DNA of 64,000 nt, from contig NW_027168341.1 of assembly GCF_040954835.1 (NCBI RefSeq), forward strand, positions 425,001 to 489,000. Reading direction: 5' to 3'. This document shows, piece after piece, positions 41,845 to 54,048 of the stretch. The stretch is from Lepisosteus oculatus (Eukaryota > Chordata > Actinopteri > Semionotiformes > Lepisosteidae). Each line of letters begins with the position of its first letter. Within the stretch, counting starts at the first letter, position 1. The notes beneath the pieces are model-generated. The model ran no database searches. It was not told the origin of the DNA and saw only the letters and a list, made by a program, of their open reading frames with translations. The translations under genes were made by a program, and so were the position numbers.

Positions 41845-42057
41845 TCAGTTCCTGGGCTTTCAAAAAAGACGCTTTTTTGGTGCTCTGTGCAAAACGCGTC
41901 GACATCTGCTTCCAACTGCAAAATGCCATTCGCGGACGCTGAAGAACTTATTTCCAAGGCAGCGGGTACAAGCGATTGGGCGTTTTAAAACCACCAGGAA
42001 CAGCAAAGAGGCGCGCTTCTTTGCTTGCGCCGAAACACACCGACTGGAGGCGGACAA

Positions 42058-42139
42058 CGTAGTCGGCAGGATTCGAATCTGCGCGGGGAGACCCCAACGG
42101 ATTTCTAGTCCATCGCCTTAACCACTCGGCCACGACTAC
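42058..42139 (-). tRNA. tRNA-Ser (AGA)
   Basis: 82 nt, acceptor GTAGTCG/CGACTAC, anticodon loop CTAGAAA. The anticodon stem has one G-T pair and the B box reads AGATTCGAATCC (one change). It probably folds normally. Confidence 0.9.
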
Positions 42140-43409
42140 AGCGAGCCCCACTGCCGCTGCGTTCTTGCTACAATCTTACCTGGATCGCGAGGCGCCGGCG
42201 GAAGCCTATTTCAAAGTCGTTCTCCGTTTCAAAAAAACATTTCCAAAATACAAGCCTTGCAGACAGACACGCCTCAGAGGACTTAAGGGTGGCTTCATGT
42301 CGGAATGATAAAGTCTCCCCGTTCGGACATGAAAATGCCACTTTGTTACACACAAAAAAAGAATCAACAACAGAGAAATGCCCACAAGCATTTGAAAAGC
42401 CGCACCACGTCGCACTTGAAATAGCTCTTACATTAGTGGTAGACGCAGGAATCGCTTTTTTATTTACGCTCTTACCAACGCGATGGAAAGCAAAACAAAG
42501 CAAAGCAGAGCAAAACAAAACGAACAAACGAAAACCTTCCGTATAACGCCGTTACGTGCCCAAGCGGTATTGTACATCATCCTAGCACTGCACCCCGGGG
42601 CATACGGTATATGGGAACGAGCACACGCCACGAATCGTCTCGAATCACTCCCTACAGCTGTAAGGCGCCTTGAAGCGTGCACCCCCAACATTCTTCTTTG
42701 CGCATGTGTGAAAGGTAAACTCTTGAGCAGACTCTGAACCAGCTCTAAGGAAACTAATCCGATTAGACGTTACTTTGACTCATCTTTTTACGCTCAGTGC
42801 TGGATTGCTCAAACTCCAGCTAGGGTTAGGGTTAGCATTCCCACGCTACTTAGACACTTTGTTTACGCTCAGTGCTGGATTTTGGGAACTTCAGGATGAG
42901 TGGGAATTTTCTCCTATCTGTCAATTCTGTTTTGTTTTGGAGACTCTTGGCTGCCTATGTTGTACAGTGCAGCGTGAAGGAAACATTTTCCAAAACTGTG
43001 TCAGCTCAAAAGTTGTAAGAAAACCTCTCCAGCTGCTTTAACTCTCTTCATTTTTGTCATTTAATGTGACACTCGATGTATAACTGGAGCCTCACATATG
43101 CAAATGGTGAGGCTCCAGTTCGACACCCAGTTCGACACCACTTTACAGTATATGACAAAAGCATGGCAGACTGTGCCGGACCGGCAGATAACTTCCGCTT
43201 ATTTTTACCATATTAAACATTGGAAATCCTCCCACTTGTATTTGTGACACTTGATTTTGGCTCCACCTAAGACACTCTTAAATCTTCAAACACTTTTCTC
43301 TTCTCCCGCAACACTCTTGTCTGTCGGCACTATGTGGCAGCGTTGCATGACAACCCCTCTCACCACGGAAAGGAACCTAACAGCTTTGTTAAGAGAGGAG
43401 AAAAGGACC

Positions 43410-43483
43410 TAGCCAGTACGGGGCTCGAACCCGTGACCTTGGCGTTATTAGCACCACGCTCGAACCAACTGAGCTAACCGGCC
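43410..43483 (-). tRNA. tRNA-Ile (AAT)
   Basis: Identical by eye to the gene at 41141-41214, including the D-stem change. Looks functional. Confidence 0.9.
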
Positions 43484-43609
43484 TCACAACAGCGCTCCTC
43501 TCTGTGCTGCAAAAAATCGAACTCAGGGAATTTCTTTTGTCCTCCTTTGAATAGAAAGCCGTGTAATTCAGTGTACGGGCTTTCTCATGCGGTTTCATGG
43601 TTTCACAGC

Positions 43610-43945
43610 ATTATTCAGCTGATTTTAAATGTACCTAAAGGAGAAACATTATTGAAGACCATCAATTACCAAGAGCTTTTGTCAAAGGTTTTGGTGGTCA
43701 TTTTTAATGACCACAGAGCACTATGACCTCGGTTTTACATCTCATCCAAAAGACAGCGCCCTTTTACAACACAGCTTCTCCGTCACTATATTGGGAGATT
43801 GGGACCCGCACAGACCTCAGGGTGAGCGCCTCCCCGCTGGCCCCATTAACACCACTTCCAGCTGGAAGCTTTGTTTTTCCCTGTAGCTCACCCTCATCCA
43901 GGTACTGACCTGGCTCACACCTGCTTAGCTTCAGTGGGTTTTCAG
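43610..43945 (-). mobile_element. 5S-headed SINE in unit 2
   Basis: Same SINE and position as in unit 1, with more differences in the GC-rich core. Confidence 0.7.
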
Positions 43946-44001
43946 TTGCGAGTTGCAAAAGTTGGGATGCAAGTGATGGAGCCGTTCGCTGCAAAAGCCA
44001 C

Positions 44002-44072
44002 TGCATTGGCCAGGAATCGAAACCAAGCCTCCTGCGTGGCAGGCGAGAGTTCTAACAATGAACCACCAATGC
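44002..44072 (-). tRNA. tRNA-Gly (GCC), degraded
   Basis: The acceptor and GCC anticodon arm are kept, but the D arm reads GGTTCATTGTTAGAACT and the T arm GCTTGGTTTCGATTCC. A and B boxes are both altered. It is probably inactive, in contrast to the sister copy at 41774. Confidence 0.75.
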
Positions 44073-44313
44073 TCAATGCCTGTACCTTCAAAAAAGACGC
44101 TTTTTTGGTGCTGTGTGCAAAAAGCGTCTACATCTACTTCCAGCTGTAAAATGCCATCCGCGGACGCTGTGAATTTATTTATTTAGACACCGCTCAGAAT
44201 CCCCTGTAAGATTCTCCTTCAATTCCGTTTTGCAGTGCTTTAGCTCTTTCAAAAGGCTTTGCTTTGCTAGTCACAATCCAAGGCTTGTGACAGCATTTGA
44301 AAACACTTGCCAC

Positions 44314-44385
44314 TGCATTGGCCAGGAATCGAACCCGGGTCAACTGCTTGGAAGGTAGCTATGCTCACCACTATACCACCAACAC
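44314..44385 (-). tRNA. tRNA-Gly (TCC)
   Basis: 72 nt on the minus strand with anticodon loop CTTCCAA and B box GGGTTCGATTCC. The acceptor contains two G-T pairs, and one anticodon-stem pair is lost (GCTAC). Its upstream flank is the uninterrupted version of the L1 insertion site of 16472. Confidence 0.87.
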
Positions 44386-45160
44386 ATGCCCGGGGGAGCC
44401 CTCCAGGACACCACCAGAGAATGCTCACGATTTCAGAAGCTGTCTCCGGGACGTGCTGGTTCCACACATCCTGAATAAATCATGTTATTGTTAGTTGCTG
44501 TAGCTAGACGTTCAAATGAGTTTCATGGCCAGATGGACTGTTTCCTCAAGTGGTATAGTATTGCAGTAAGACAGCAAGATGCCTGCAAGACTATGTCACG
44601 CTAAACGCCACAGATTGTGTTTGTCCGATCGTGTCAGTCGTCCTGCAGCCACGGGAAGTGGGACACAAACATGCTGCAATGCTTTCAAGACATTAGGATT
44701 TGTTTGTGCAACATCCGAGAAGAGTACTTGTGGCTTGAATGTGACTGAGCAAGGTGTTTAAAGACAGAGACTGAAAACTGTTAAAGGATGAGTCAAAGTA
44801 ACGTCTAATCGGATTAGTTTCCTTAGAGCTGGTTCAGAGTTTGCTCAAGAGTTTACCTTTCACAGATGCGCAAAGAAGAATGTTGGGGGTGCACGCTTCA
44901 AGGCGCCTTACAGCTGTAGGGAGTGATTTCAGACGATTCGTGGCGTGTGCTCATTCCCATATACCGTACGCCCCGGGGTGCAGTGATAGGATGACGTACA
45001 ATACCGCTTGGGCACGTAACGGCGTTATATGCAAGTGCGGGACGTGAGGGTTTTGTGTTTGTTCGTTTTGTTTTGCTCTGCTTTGCTTTGTTTTGCTTTC
45101 CATCGCGTTGGTAAGAGCGTAAATAAAAAGGCGATTCCTGTGTCGACCACTAATGTAAGA
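44386..45160. repeat. tRNA-Gly 5' flank and inverted tRNA-Ser flank
   Basis: 44386-44620 matches the inverse of 16276-16486. 44780-45160 is the inverse of the tRNA-Ser flank block. No gene is seen. Confidence 0.6.
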
Positions 45161-46640
45161 GCTATTTCAAGTGCGCCGTGGTGCGGCTTTTCAAATGCTT
45201 AACAGGATGATTTTGCATGCACGCGTGCTTTCATGCAGTCGTGTGTGCAACCATGTCTGCTTACATGCAAACGGGCGTGGTTTCATGTATGCAAAAAACT
45301 TTCCTGGGCTCTTCTGAAGCACATACAATTATTTGGAGATATACATTTGTCTTAGTTTCCTCTTAGGCTCTAGAATTGATAACTTTTTTTTCATTTTTGG
45401 CATTTTTCATCATTTTCCAGAAAGTGGTTGCAAGCCCGATATCATGCGAAGAAACTTCAGGATTCGGGGATCAGTCAATGGATTTTCTTCAAAGTTGGAT
45501 TTTTGCACTCTGTGGACCAAGAGATGTTGTTCTATAATGTTGTTTTTTTTTTCAAATTTAAAAATATCATTTTTTCATGGAGCTTTGAATGGGATGGATT
45601 CACCCTCCTTTAGCTAGGACAGAGCTCCAGGAGCCTGGGTAGGATTCTAGCTTTCTCCCCTTGCAGGCACCTGGCACAGAAGACAATATTTTTTTCCTTA
45701 AAATCTTTTTTTTTGTGTTCCTTGTTGTTCCAAACTTAATTTTAATCACTTTTAATTAGAGATTTTATTAAAAATAGTGCAATAAATGACTAATTTCACA
45801 AAAATTAATGTAATATAAAACGGATGTTTTCAACTTTATTGTAGTGTTTTAGAAACTAATATGTCTTCAAAAATGGTTGTTTTTCACACCTATGAATGAA
45901 AACTGTTGTTATATGATGTTTTTTTTTTCAAATTTTAAATGATCATTTTTTCATGGAGCTTTGAAGGGGATGGATTCACCCTCCTTTAGCCAGGACAGAG
46001 CTCCAGGAGCCTGGGTAGGATTCTAGCTTTCTCCCCTTGCAGGCACCTGGCACAGAAGACATCATTTTTTTCCTTAAAATCTTTTTTTTTTGTGTTCCTT
46101 GTTGCTCCAAACTTAATTCTATTCACTTTTAATTAGAGATTATATTAAAAATAGTGCAATAAATGACTAATTTCACTAAAAATACTAAAAGTAATATAAA
46201 ACGGATGTTTTTAACTTTATTGTAGTGTTTTAGAAACTAATATGTCTTCATAAATTGTTATTTTTCACTCCTAGGAATGAAAGCTGTTGTTATATGATGT
46301 TTATTTTCAAATTTTGAAAAAGCAAAGGATTCTAGCTTTCTCCCCTTGCAGGCATCGGACACAGAGAACCTCATGGTTTTCCTAAAAATCATTTTTTATG
46401 TTCCGTGGTGTTCCAAACTTAGTTTTAATCAATTTTAATTTGTTATGTTACAAACAGGGTAATAAAGTCTTAATTGGACTATAACTAATGTCATATTGTC
46501 TGCTACAAAACTGATATTTTCAGCTCTATTGTAGAGATTCTAGAATCAACTAATAAAGAATTGAAATAAAAAAAGGGCATAAGAAGACATTACCAACAAC
46601 GACCACAAGATGGAGATATTTTCCAAAGAGGCAAGAGGGG
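45161..46640. repeat. AT-rich block, inverted and longest copy
   Basis: It contains at least two full internal units, each with TTCTAGCTTTCTCCCCTTGC. It corresponds to 11161-12060 and 27868-28640 in inverse. At 46600-46630 lies the uninterrupted site of the L2 insertion. No gene is seen. Confidence 0.6.
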
Positions 46641-47440
46641 CAAAGCTGCGATAAGGTAAAATCATTTTTTGAAAGAGATTGTTGTCAGAATGCACATCCG
46701 TATCCCAAACAGAATCTCTAGTAAAATATGATCATTTGTGAAACAGGCAAATGAGTGTCAGCTACAATATGATTGCTACATATCTGCATTTGTTGGTATT
46801 TAAGGAGTAAGAGTGCAGGTTTAAACCTGCGATCCAGTGTGTTGAAGAATTTCACAACACTACCTCTAGCACATATGGAAATAAATCCTCATAATGATTA
46901 TTGCCCTGGGCATGTACCAAAAAATCAGTGAGCATATATATATATATCACTGGGTTGAAGCTAGAAACACAGAATAACTGCAAACACATCCTAAATACAG
47001 TGTTCCAGCACCTTTGACCTCATCCAGAACGTATCATTTCTTGAAAAGGATTGCTGTCCGAATGCACATCTGAATCCCAAACAGAATCTCTAGTAAAATA
47101 CGATCATTTGTGAAACAGGCAAATGACTGTCTCAGGGGCCCATTTCTCATTGTCAGACACATGTATGCAATGCTTTCACTGTGCATTGAGCAATAGGGAT
47201 CAAAAACACCGCAGGTAAGGTTAGAAGTCATGTTCTATGATCATTTCTTTCAGCATTAGGGACTAAATATACTAAACGTATGATGCTAAAATGTTATTTT
47301 TACATATATTAATGTAATAAATGATTGCTTATGCTTTATAAACAAATCTAATTATAATAAAAGCTTAAGTTTTGTATTTATCTTGTACCATAGAACATGA
47401 TTTTCTTTGTATTTCAAGCCCACAAAGTGTCCAAATGATG
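46641..47440. repeat. Dispersed AT-rich blocks
   Basis: Related to 1075-1420, 21070-21480 and 23640-24175, with a (TA)n run near 46940. The last 180 bp are the inverse of 63430-63570. No gene is seen. Confidence 0.65.
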
Positions 47441-47795
47441 CACCTTTGATGCTCCAGATGATCTTTTTCTTTTTTTTCCCTCGTACTCGAGGGTCAATTT
47501 CCTGTTCCACACGCGATTTCAACATTTTCCTTGGGAGATGTCAAGCCAGCAAGCCACTGCTGTGGTTCAGTGGCCAGCGTGGAGTTCAGTGGCCCTGTTG
47601 TACACAGAAAGCACATTGAGCTCCTTGGACATGAAAAGTTCCAGATAAAAGCCATTTGTCATCCTTTCTCTTGGTGTCGATGTTGCTATTGTATGTAAAG
47701 GTGGCAACTTGCTCAGCGAGCAGGCAGAGCACACACCGAATGCAGATGTGTCTGAGTGGTGTGTCCAAGTGGCTGCAAAAGGACAGCACTCCTGG
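47441..47795. repeat. Thr/Ser cassette spacer
   Basis: Copy of 19020-19363 without a tRNA-Ser at its left end. No gene is seen. Confidence 0.6.
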
Positions 47796-47868
47796 GGCGC
47801 TGCGGCTTAGTTGGTTAAAGCGCCTGTCTAGTAAACAGGAGGCCCTGGGTCTGAATCCCAGTGGATAA
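47796..47868 (+). tRNA. tRNA-Thr (AGT), 3' end damaged
   Basis: GGCGCTGCGGCTTAGTTGG, anticodon loop CTAGTAA and a paired anticodon stem are kept. The B box is GGGTCTGAATCCC. The 3' acceptor (GTGGATAAC) no longer pairs with the 5' side. Confidence 0.72.
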
Positions 47869-48790
47869 CCGCCTACGGCTAGACTTAATTAAATGCAAGT
47901 ATTCATTTCCTGTCTTTAACGCGACTTGTTTTTCTTAAAATTGATGGAATTTGCAAAACATGAAATACAAACATTGCTAATCAGCGCTAGCGGCTGGCAA
48001 AAAAAAAGAAGTCAGCAATGTTTTTTTTCTTTAACCTTAACCCTGCTAATGGAGAAGAGTTAAACGACCGAGTCTATGCAGCTTAAACGGTGCTCATGTC
48101 GCGTTCTTAGCTGAAAGGGTGGTAAATCACGCTCACCCCAGTCCTTAATCTTTTAAAGAGGATACAAAATTGAACCTAGTCGCCACATCACATACATCCT
48201 GTTCAACGATAAAAAGGTGACATCTATCCTCGATCCAGAGTAAATCCCACGTTGAGGGCATCTTTTTTTTCACTTTACCGTGAATCGGGCTCGGCTGCAC
48301 AGAGGAGAGAGCAGAGCAATGAGGTCACGGGGACAGGGGAGTCACACGCTGGCGGTTTAAACACGCGGAAGAAAACTGAGGGATCCACAGTATGTGGACC
48401 CTCCGTGCGCCATCAGTCCACACTCTGGACTCTGAATCCTGCCATCCAAGTTAAGATCTCGGCGGAACCTGAGGCGCAGTTCCTTCTTAAAACGTAATCT
48501 GGTGAGCATTTCTAGAATCGTACTTGTATAGATGCAGCCTTTAATGTGTTGCTAGGTTAAAATTGATGACTTCTTGAACTTCAGTAGGCAACTGCCCTCT
48601 TGATTTCGGATTTAATTTCTTTATTACAGGGGCGCTGTTATGAAGACAGAGTCATGTTCAGGTACTTTGCTTGATGGAGGAAGCATATTTCGGACTCTGT
48701 GATCTGCTCACCTGGAAAGGTCTGCTGTACTACTACAAGAGAGAAGTAGAGTCTGGAAGAATGGACAATTTTATGATGCTTTGGAAGATA
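47869..48790 (+). pseudogene. Partial copy of the finger gene (first two exons)
   Basis: It repeats 61107-62030, with the 5' exon, its donor near 48494 and the 32-bp exon (about 48632-48663). It breaks off at about 48790, before the coding exons. No protein can be made from it. Confidence 0.6.
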
Positions 48791-48997
48791 ATGTTTTTTT
48801 TTTCTTTGAAATCGAAATGAATCAGAATATCAGTGCAAAAGACAAACTCTTGGTTTGGTTTAAAGAGATATGGTTTTAAAACAGACAAGATGTAGAAAAC
48901 AGGTGTTTCTCACTTTTGGAAAAGAATGGACCGGGGGTAATATTTTACTAGTTGCAGTGCTGATCTCACTGGGTTACAGTCCTGCAGTGTCACACCA

Positions 48998-49070
48998 GGG
49001 CCAGTGGCGCAATGGATAACGTGTCTGACTACGAATCAGGAGATTGCAGGTTCGACTCCTGCCTGGCTCG
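48998..49070 (+). tRNA. tRNA-Arg (ACG)
   Basis: 73 nt: GGGCCAGTGGCGCAATGG, anticodon loop CTACGAA, B box GGTTCGACTCC, acceptor GGGCCAG/CTGGCTC with discriminator G. A TTTTT terminator follows within 10 bp. Fully consistent with a functional gene; one D-stem base differs from the human gene (AACGTG). Confidence 0.95.
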
Positions 49071-49124
49071 GGTCGTTTTTAAACGCATCGGGCTACTCCC
49101 TAAGTAGTCTGTGCTACTTACTGC

Positions 49125-50650
49125 ATTGTAATCGTACCCAGTAAGATATTTCCTTCATGTAAATGAACTGCAACTGACAGCTTTAGAAAAACACCTGGGC
49201 TCAGTACGGTGCTGAGAGCTCAGCGTTGCTGTTCTAATTAGCACGCACTGCATCGGCTATGAGCCCGAACCTTTCAATTATTCCGATCAGTAAGTCAACA
49301 CGTAGTCCACATGAACGGTAGAAATATTCTCTTGTCTGTCTCTTGTTTGTATAGAACTGAATGTCCCTGACAATGTACTGTTAGTTTTAATTGAAGAACG
49401 GCATTTGTGTTCAAATATACCAGACAAGTTTACGTAACTGCTCATGCGACACTCAGTTGTAATTAGTCAAGAAATAAAGTCGAACAACAGCTGCGGGTTT
49501 GATTCTGAACGTATGAGATTGCAGCGCCTTTTACTTTCATTGACAAATGATAGAGATTCGAAGAGAGATCCTTCAGACCAGCAAGCAAACCCACGGCTAT
49601 TTCGGTTTTCTATCTAGGCAACGTTGGTGTCTGCAATAGCATACATGAAAGCGTGATGCAATTTCTGTGGCTACATTTGTTGCACGTCATGCACAGTAAG
49701 AGTGTTTCTAACACCAAATAAAAAGTCAACAATTAGCGATCACGCCTTCTCCTCAGTTAACCCACTGAAACCCTTGCTGTTAACAGTTCTTTACTGCCTG
49801 CTTTACCAGCACCTACATATCGTGTCGGTTCTTTCAGCTTTATTCATTAGGTTTTCAAAGGCATAAGTAGAGCACCAGAGGTGCGAACGCAAAATGCGTG
49901 GTTATCTGAAGAATTGATTTCCACGGCAGCGGGTCCAAACGATTTCGCGTTTTTATAGTACCAGGAAAGGAGAAGCGGCACTTCGCCTCTGCCGCGCAGG
50001 CACAAGGCGACGTGCGGCAGACGCCGGAGTCGGCAGGTTTCGAACCTGCGCGGGGAAGCCCCAACGCATTTCGAGCCCATCACCTTAACCACTCGAGCAC
50101 GACAAATGCGAGCTCAATGCCGCCGCATTCCTCCTATAATCAAACACGGACTGCGAGGTGGCTGCGGAAACCTTTTTAAAGTTGGTCTTCGTTAAAAAAA
50201 ATACCTTTCCAAGATTCGTGCCGGCAGACAGACACGCCTCAGAGGGTTTAAGGCTGGCTTCACGTTCAAATGGTAAAGTCCCCCAGTCCGGATGTCAAAA
50301 TGCAACTTTGGCAGACAGAAAAAACATCAACAAACCAAAAATGTGGACAAGGATTTTACAAGCTGCACCACACTGCACTTTCAAAAGCATTTACATTCGT
50401 GTTAGACGCAGGAATTGCCTTTGATTTGCGCGCTTACGATCGCCATGGAAAACGAAACAAAACTAAAGCCCTCAGCTCCTGCACTTGATTATAATCCCGT
50501 TACGTGTCGAAGCAGGAATTTACGTCATCCTACCACTGCAACACGGGGAATAGAGGGAAATGAGCACAAGCTACGAATTGTCTCTAATCAGTCCCTACAG
50601 TTGTAAGATGCCTGGAAGCGTGCACCCCCATCATTAATCTTTGCGCATCT
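49125..50650. repeat. Duplicated segment, copy 1
   Basis: Direct copy of 58785-60100 with many small differences. This copy contains the tRNA-Ser(CGA)-like gene; the other has lost it. Apart from that no gene is seen. Confidence 0.75.
50025..50106 (-). tRNA. tRNA-Ser (CGA), degraded
   Basis: 82 nt with anticodon loop CTCGAAA (CGA), long variable arm and B box GGTTCGAAACC. The acceptor TTTGTCG/CGACTCC loses three outer pairs, and the A box reads TGCTCGAGTGG. The anticodon stem has one mismatch. Probably a pseudogene. Confidence 0.75.
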
Positions 50651-51451
50651 GTGCAAGGTAAACTCTGGAGCAGTCTCTGAAACGGCTCAAAGGAAACACG
50701 TGATTGATTCCATGTGCATCTGGGGTTCATTTCTTATTTACATTTAATTCAAGGGAAAGGCTTGGGTCAGTTTCAGACGGCCTCCAACAGCGAGATTCAA
50801 GCGCCCCACCTTCAGCCTAATCTGCGCCGCCAGAACGCCAACGGCTCCTCTGGTCTCCGGGGTGCGGTTGTGACCCCGTAACCTAAAGTGTTGGTGGCAG
50901 ACAAATGGAGACTAACAGGTGATGTCCTAGGACATGACTACATTGTGACACTCGGTGGGGATGGTGACCATTGCTTGGAAAAGAGTGCAAGGCCCCTTTA
51001 GAAAAACATTTTGTTAACAGGCATTCTGCCTCAGCCTAAACACCTATAGCTTGCAAAGCGCATGCTATTAGACAGGCACCTCTGCAAGACCTTAAGAGTC
51101 TCTTAAACTAGTGATAGTAAGGTGTTCCCAATGGGCGATGTTTGGCTTTCAAATCATCTCTCTGTGGAAGCGCCGCGATGCAGCTGTTTAAGGCTTAGAA
51201 GCAGCTGACTGTTTCACTACCTAGCTGATTACTGTCAGTCAGGGAGCTCAGAGGTGAAAAGCCTGTCTGAGAGACAATTCGCCGTCGATCAGTTCAATAT
51301 GTTCCGTACCAACTCGGCGCACCTGAGATCATCTTGGTAGCTGTGTAGCTCAGATGAGTGAGAGCGTGTGTGTGTGTGTGTACCACCGTGATTGGATGCC
51401 GGTCCTTCTCAGGTCACAGTAAACCTTCTGCTGCCTAACTTTCCCCAGTGT
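50651..51451. other. Unassigned stretch
   Basis: No repeat copy or gene recognised. At 51338-51372 GTAGCTCAGATGAGTGAGAGC resembles a tRNA D arm and is followed by a TG microsatellite, possibly the head of a lost tRNA relic. Confidence 0.3.
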
Positions 51452-51524
51452 GCCCCAGTGGCCTAATGGATAAGGCACTGGCTTCCTAAGCCAGGGATTG
51501 TGGGTTCGAGTCCCATCTGGGGTG
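51452..51524 (+). tRNA. tRNA-Arg (CCT)
   Basis: 73 nt, matching vertebrate tRNA-Arg-CCT at all but one visible position: GCCCCAGTGGCCTAATGG, loop TTCCTAA, GGGTTCGAGTCCC, CTGGGGT with discriminator G. A TTTT run follows about 12 bp downstream. It is the only copy of its kind here and looks functional. Confidence 0.95.
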
Positions 51525-51725
51525 CTCCTGTCCCATTTTGAGCGTACAAATGTCCTTGTGATTTGCAAAGCTGCAACCCCACCTTACTCAGTGAGCGTCT
51601 CTGCTTTTCTCTCACATACAGTTGGGAGAAAGACTTTTGTAAACAGCCCTTCGGAATGATGTGGATTTCTGCATGAATGGCTCCTAACATGTGATCTTAT
51701 CTTTATCTAAGTCATAATAATTAAT

Positions 51726-53625
51726 AAAGAGAGTCTGATTTAACAAACAACACACGCCCAACATTTGACATTGCTGTTTCTTTATTGACCAAATGGTTAA
51801 AACAATCAAGGTCATTGATGGAAAAAGTACGTGAACCCTTATATTAAGGAGCTAGTGGAACCTCCTTTATGACAAAAACCTCAACCCCTACTTTCTGTAG
51901 CGGCTGGTCAGACCTGAGCAGCGGTTAGGATGTATTTTGGCCTATTCCTCTATGAAAAACTGTTTCAGTCATGTATATTTTTGGGATGTCTTGCGCTGAA
52001 CGGCCTGCTTCAGATCACGCCACAGTACTTCAATGGGATTGGGGTCAGGACTCTTACTTGGCCATCCCAAAATACGGAATTTCTTCTGTTTCAGCCACTC
52101 TGTTGTTGATGTACTCCTTTGTTTTTGTCATGCTGCATGACCCAGCGTCTTTCGAGTTTTAGATCACAGGCAGACACCCTGACATTCTGCTGTAGATTTT
52201 CCTGATACATCTTGGAATTCATCGGTCCCTCGATGATTGCAAGCCGTACAGCCTCCGCCATGCTTCCCAGGTGGGATGAGGTTTTGGAGTTGGTATGCAG
52301 TGTTTTGTTATCTCCAAACATAACGCTGTGCACATTTACCAACAAGTTCAACTTTTGTCACGTCTGTCCACAGAACATTGTTCCAGGAGTTGCTGTGGAA
52401 CATCCATGTGGTCTTTAGCAAACTTGAGAGGGGCAGTGGTGGTTTTTTTGGGGGGGAGAGCAGTGGTTTCCTCCATGGTGACCTCGCATGATCACCACTC
52501 CTGTTCAGATTTCTTCTTATGGTGGACTCATAAACACAGACATAAGACAAAGTCAACCACCTGTTCGCTAGATCCCATCCCCACTCAGCTAGTCAAAGAT
52601 TCCCTCGAAGGACTGGCAGGACCTATAATTAGTATGATGAATGCATCGCTTGCGTCAGGCGTTGTACCTGATCAATTTAAGGTAGCGGTTGTTAGACCGC
52701 TCCTTAAGAAGTCAAATTTGGATCCACAAGTTCTTAACAACTACAGGCCTGTCTCAAAGGTCCCATTTCAATCTAAAAGTCTTGGGAGAATAGTTGTTGC
52801 CCAACGTCAATCGTATCTGGATTCAAATAATATACTTGAGAAATTTCAGTCTGGTTTCTGAAACTGCATTAACAAGAGTCGTAAATGATATTCTCTTAGC
52901 TACTGATGCGGGGAATGCAACAGTGCTTGTGCTTCTAGATCTTAGAGCTGCCTTTGACACGGTTGACCTCTCTGTTTTGTTACACAGGCTTGAGTTTGAG
53001 GTTGGCTTATCTGGAACCGTCCTTCAGTGGTTTACTTCACATTTTACTCATCGTTTTCATTATGTTCAAATATCTAATAATTGTACTGCTTCATCAATGT
53101 CACCAGTTCAATTTGGGGTACCAGAAGATCAGTGCTGGGACCAATATTGCTCTCTCTCTCTACATGCTGCTGCTAGGTAGGATAATCCGAAAAAATAATA
53201 TGAACTTTCATTCATATGCTGATTGCACTCAAATAAACATTTTGTTTACACCAAACGACAGCTCTTCTATTATCACTTTAGTTAAATGCATTAATGAAGG
53301 AAATACTTGGATGTGTGAAAACTTTTTGTTACTCAACTCTGAGAAAACTGAGGATCTGTTGATCGGAGGCAACAATACTGATAGGACTACTATAACTTCA
53401 GCACTTAACTCAGAGGATTTAAACATTTGCCTCAAAGAGACAGCACGTTACCTAGGTGGAATATTAGACACAAGGTTCTTAACAACTTGCATTGTTAAGT
53501 GCCTTGGGAAGCCCTTGTTGTGAAAGGCGCTATATAGAAATACATTGATTTGAACTGAATTGACAATGTAAAATGTTGTGTGTGTTGTTTGTTAAACAAG
53601 ACTGTCTTTATTTATAAAAAAATAA
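51726..53625. mobile_element. Tc1-like element with a LINE fragment in its middle
   Basis: Inverted ends near 51728-51775 and 53571-53615 (GTGTGTTGTTTGTTAAA) mark the Tc1 part. 51780-52540 is antisense transposase (for example WTDVTKVELVGK). 52545-53545 is an L2/CR1-like RT fragment with DPIPTQLVKDSL, LVLLDLRAAFDTVD and a GAAAGGCGCTATATAGAAAT tail; its frame is broken, and the segment between FQSGF and ETAL is missing. The other half of the transposase is absent. Shorter copies are at 4815-5500 and 1-90. Confidence 0.7.
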
Positions 53626-53639
53626 AAGGAATTTGCTAG

Positions 53640-54048
53640 GAATGCAAACGTTAGGTTGCGCTTCTTCATGCTGCATCGTCGGCATGAGTGGAGCTTTTTA
53701 AACGTCTGTACTTACTGCGCCCCATAAGAAATCGTTTGTCCCCGTTCAAAAGCGATTGTGCGATGTCCTGCAGTGTTCGCAAAGCAAACCTTTGACAGTT
53801 TGAAAAGAGGAATTTATTCTGCTTCCTGTGCGTGCGTGCAGTAGTTACAAAGTTGAACGTCTTTACATGATCTGCTGCAGTTTTCAGTGGGAGGGCTTTG
53901 TCAGATGGCTTGGAAAAACGCACTGTGTTTCGGCTCGGGAAACATCATGAGAAGTGTCCTGCATGTTTTCTGTGTATAGCTGTCTTTTAACGCATACAGA
54001 ATTCATTCGAAATCATTGGATTCTCCAATTAACAAGGGTCCCTTAAAG
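53640..54048. repeat. Duplicated noncoding block, inverted
   Basis: Inverse of 4331-4790 and 18425-18760. It abuts the right arm of the inverted repeat. No gene is seen. Confidence 0.65.

Larger units (their letters stand above)
40512..42780 (-). repeat. Tandem tRNA cassette, unit 1 (2269 bp)
   Basis: The unit holds tRNA-Ile, 5S-headed SINE, tRNA-Gly and tRNA-Ser, all on the minus strand, with their flanks. The tRNA-Ile genes of units 1 and 2 are exactly 2269 bp apart, as are the unit starts at 40512 and 42781. The two copies are almost identical by eye, so this duplication is recent. Confidence 0.85.
42781..44160 (-). repeat. Tandem tRNA cassette, unit 2 (truncated)
   Basis: It repeats unit 1 from its first base, but about 41 bp near 43605 are missing, and it ends after tRNA-Gly near 44160, where a tRNA-Gly(TCC) flank begins. 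The hairpin at 43082-43120 is conserved. Confidence 0.8.

Noticed and set aside
50780-50900. A GC-rich stretch that looked like a coding exon
   Set aside because: No open frame with splice sites that would fit, and no repeat copy; left unassigned.
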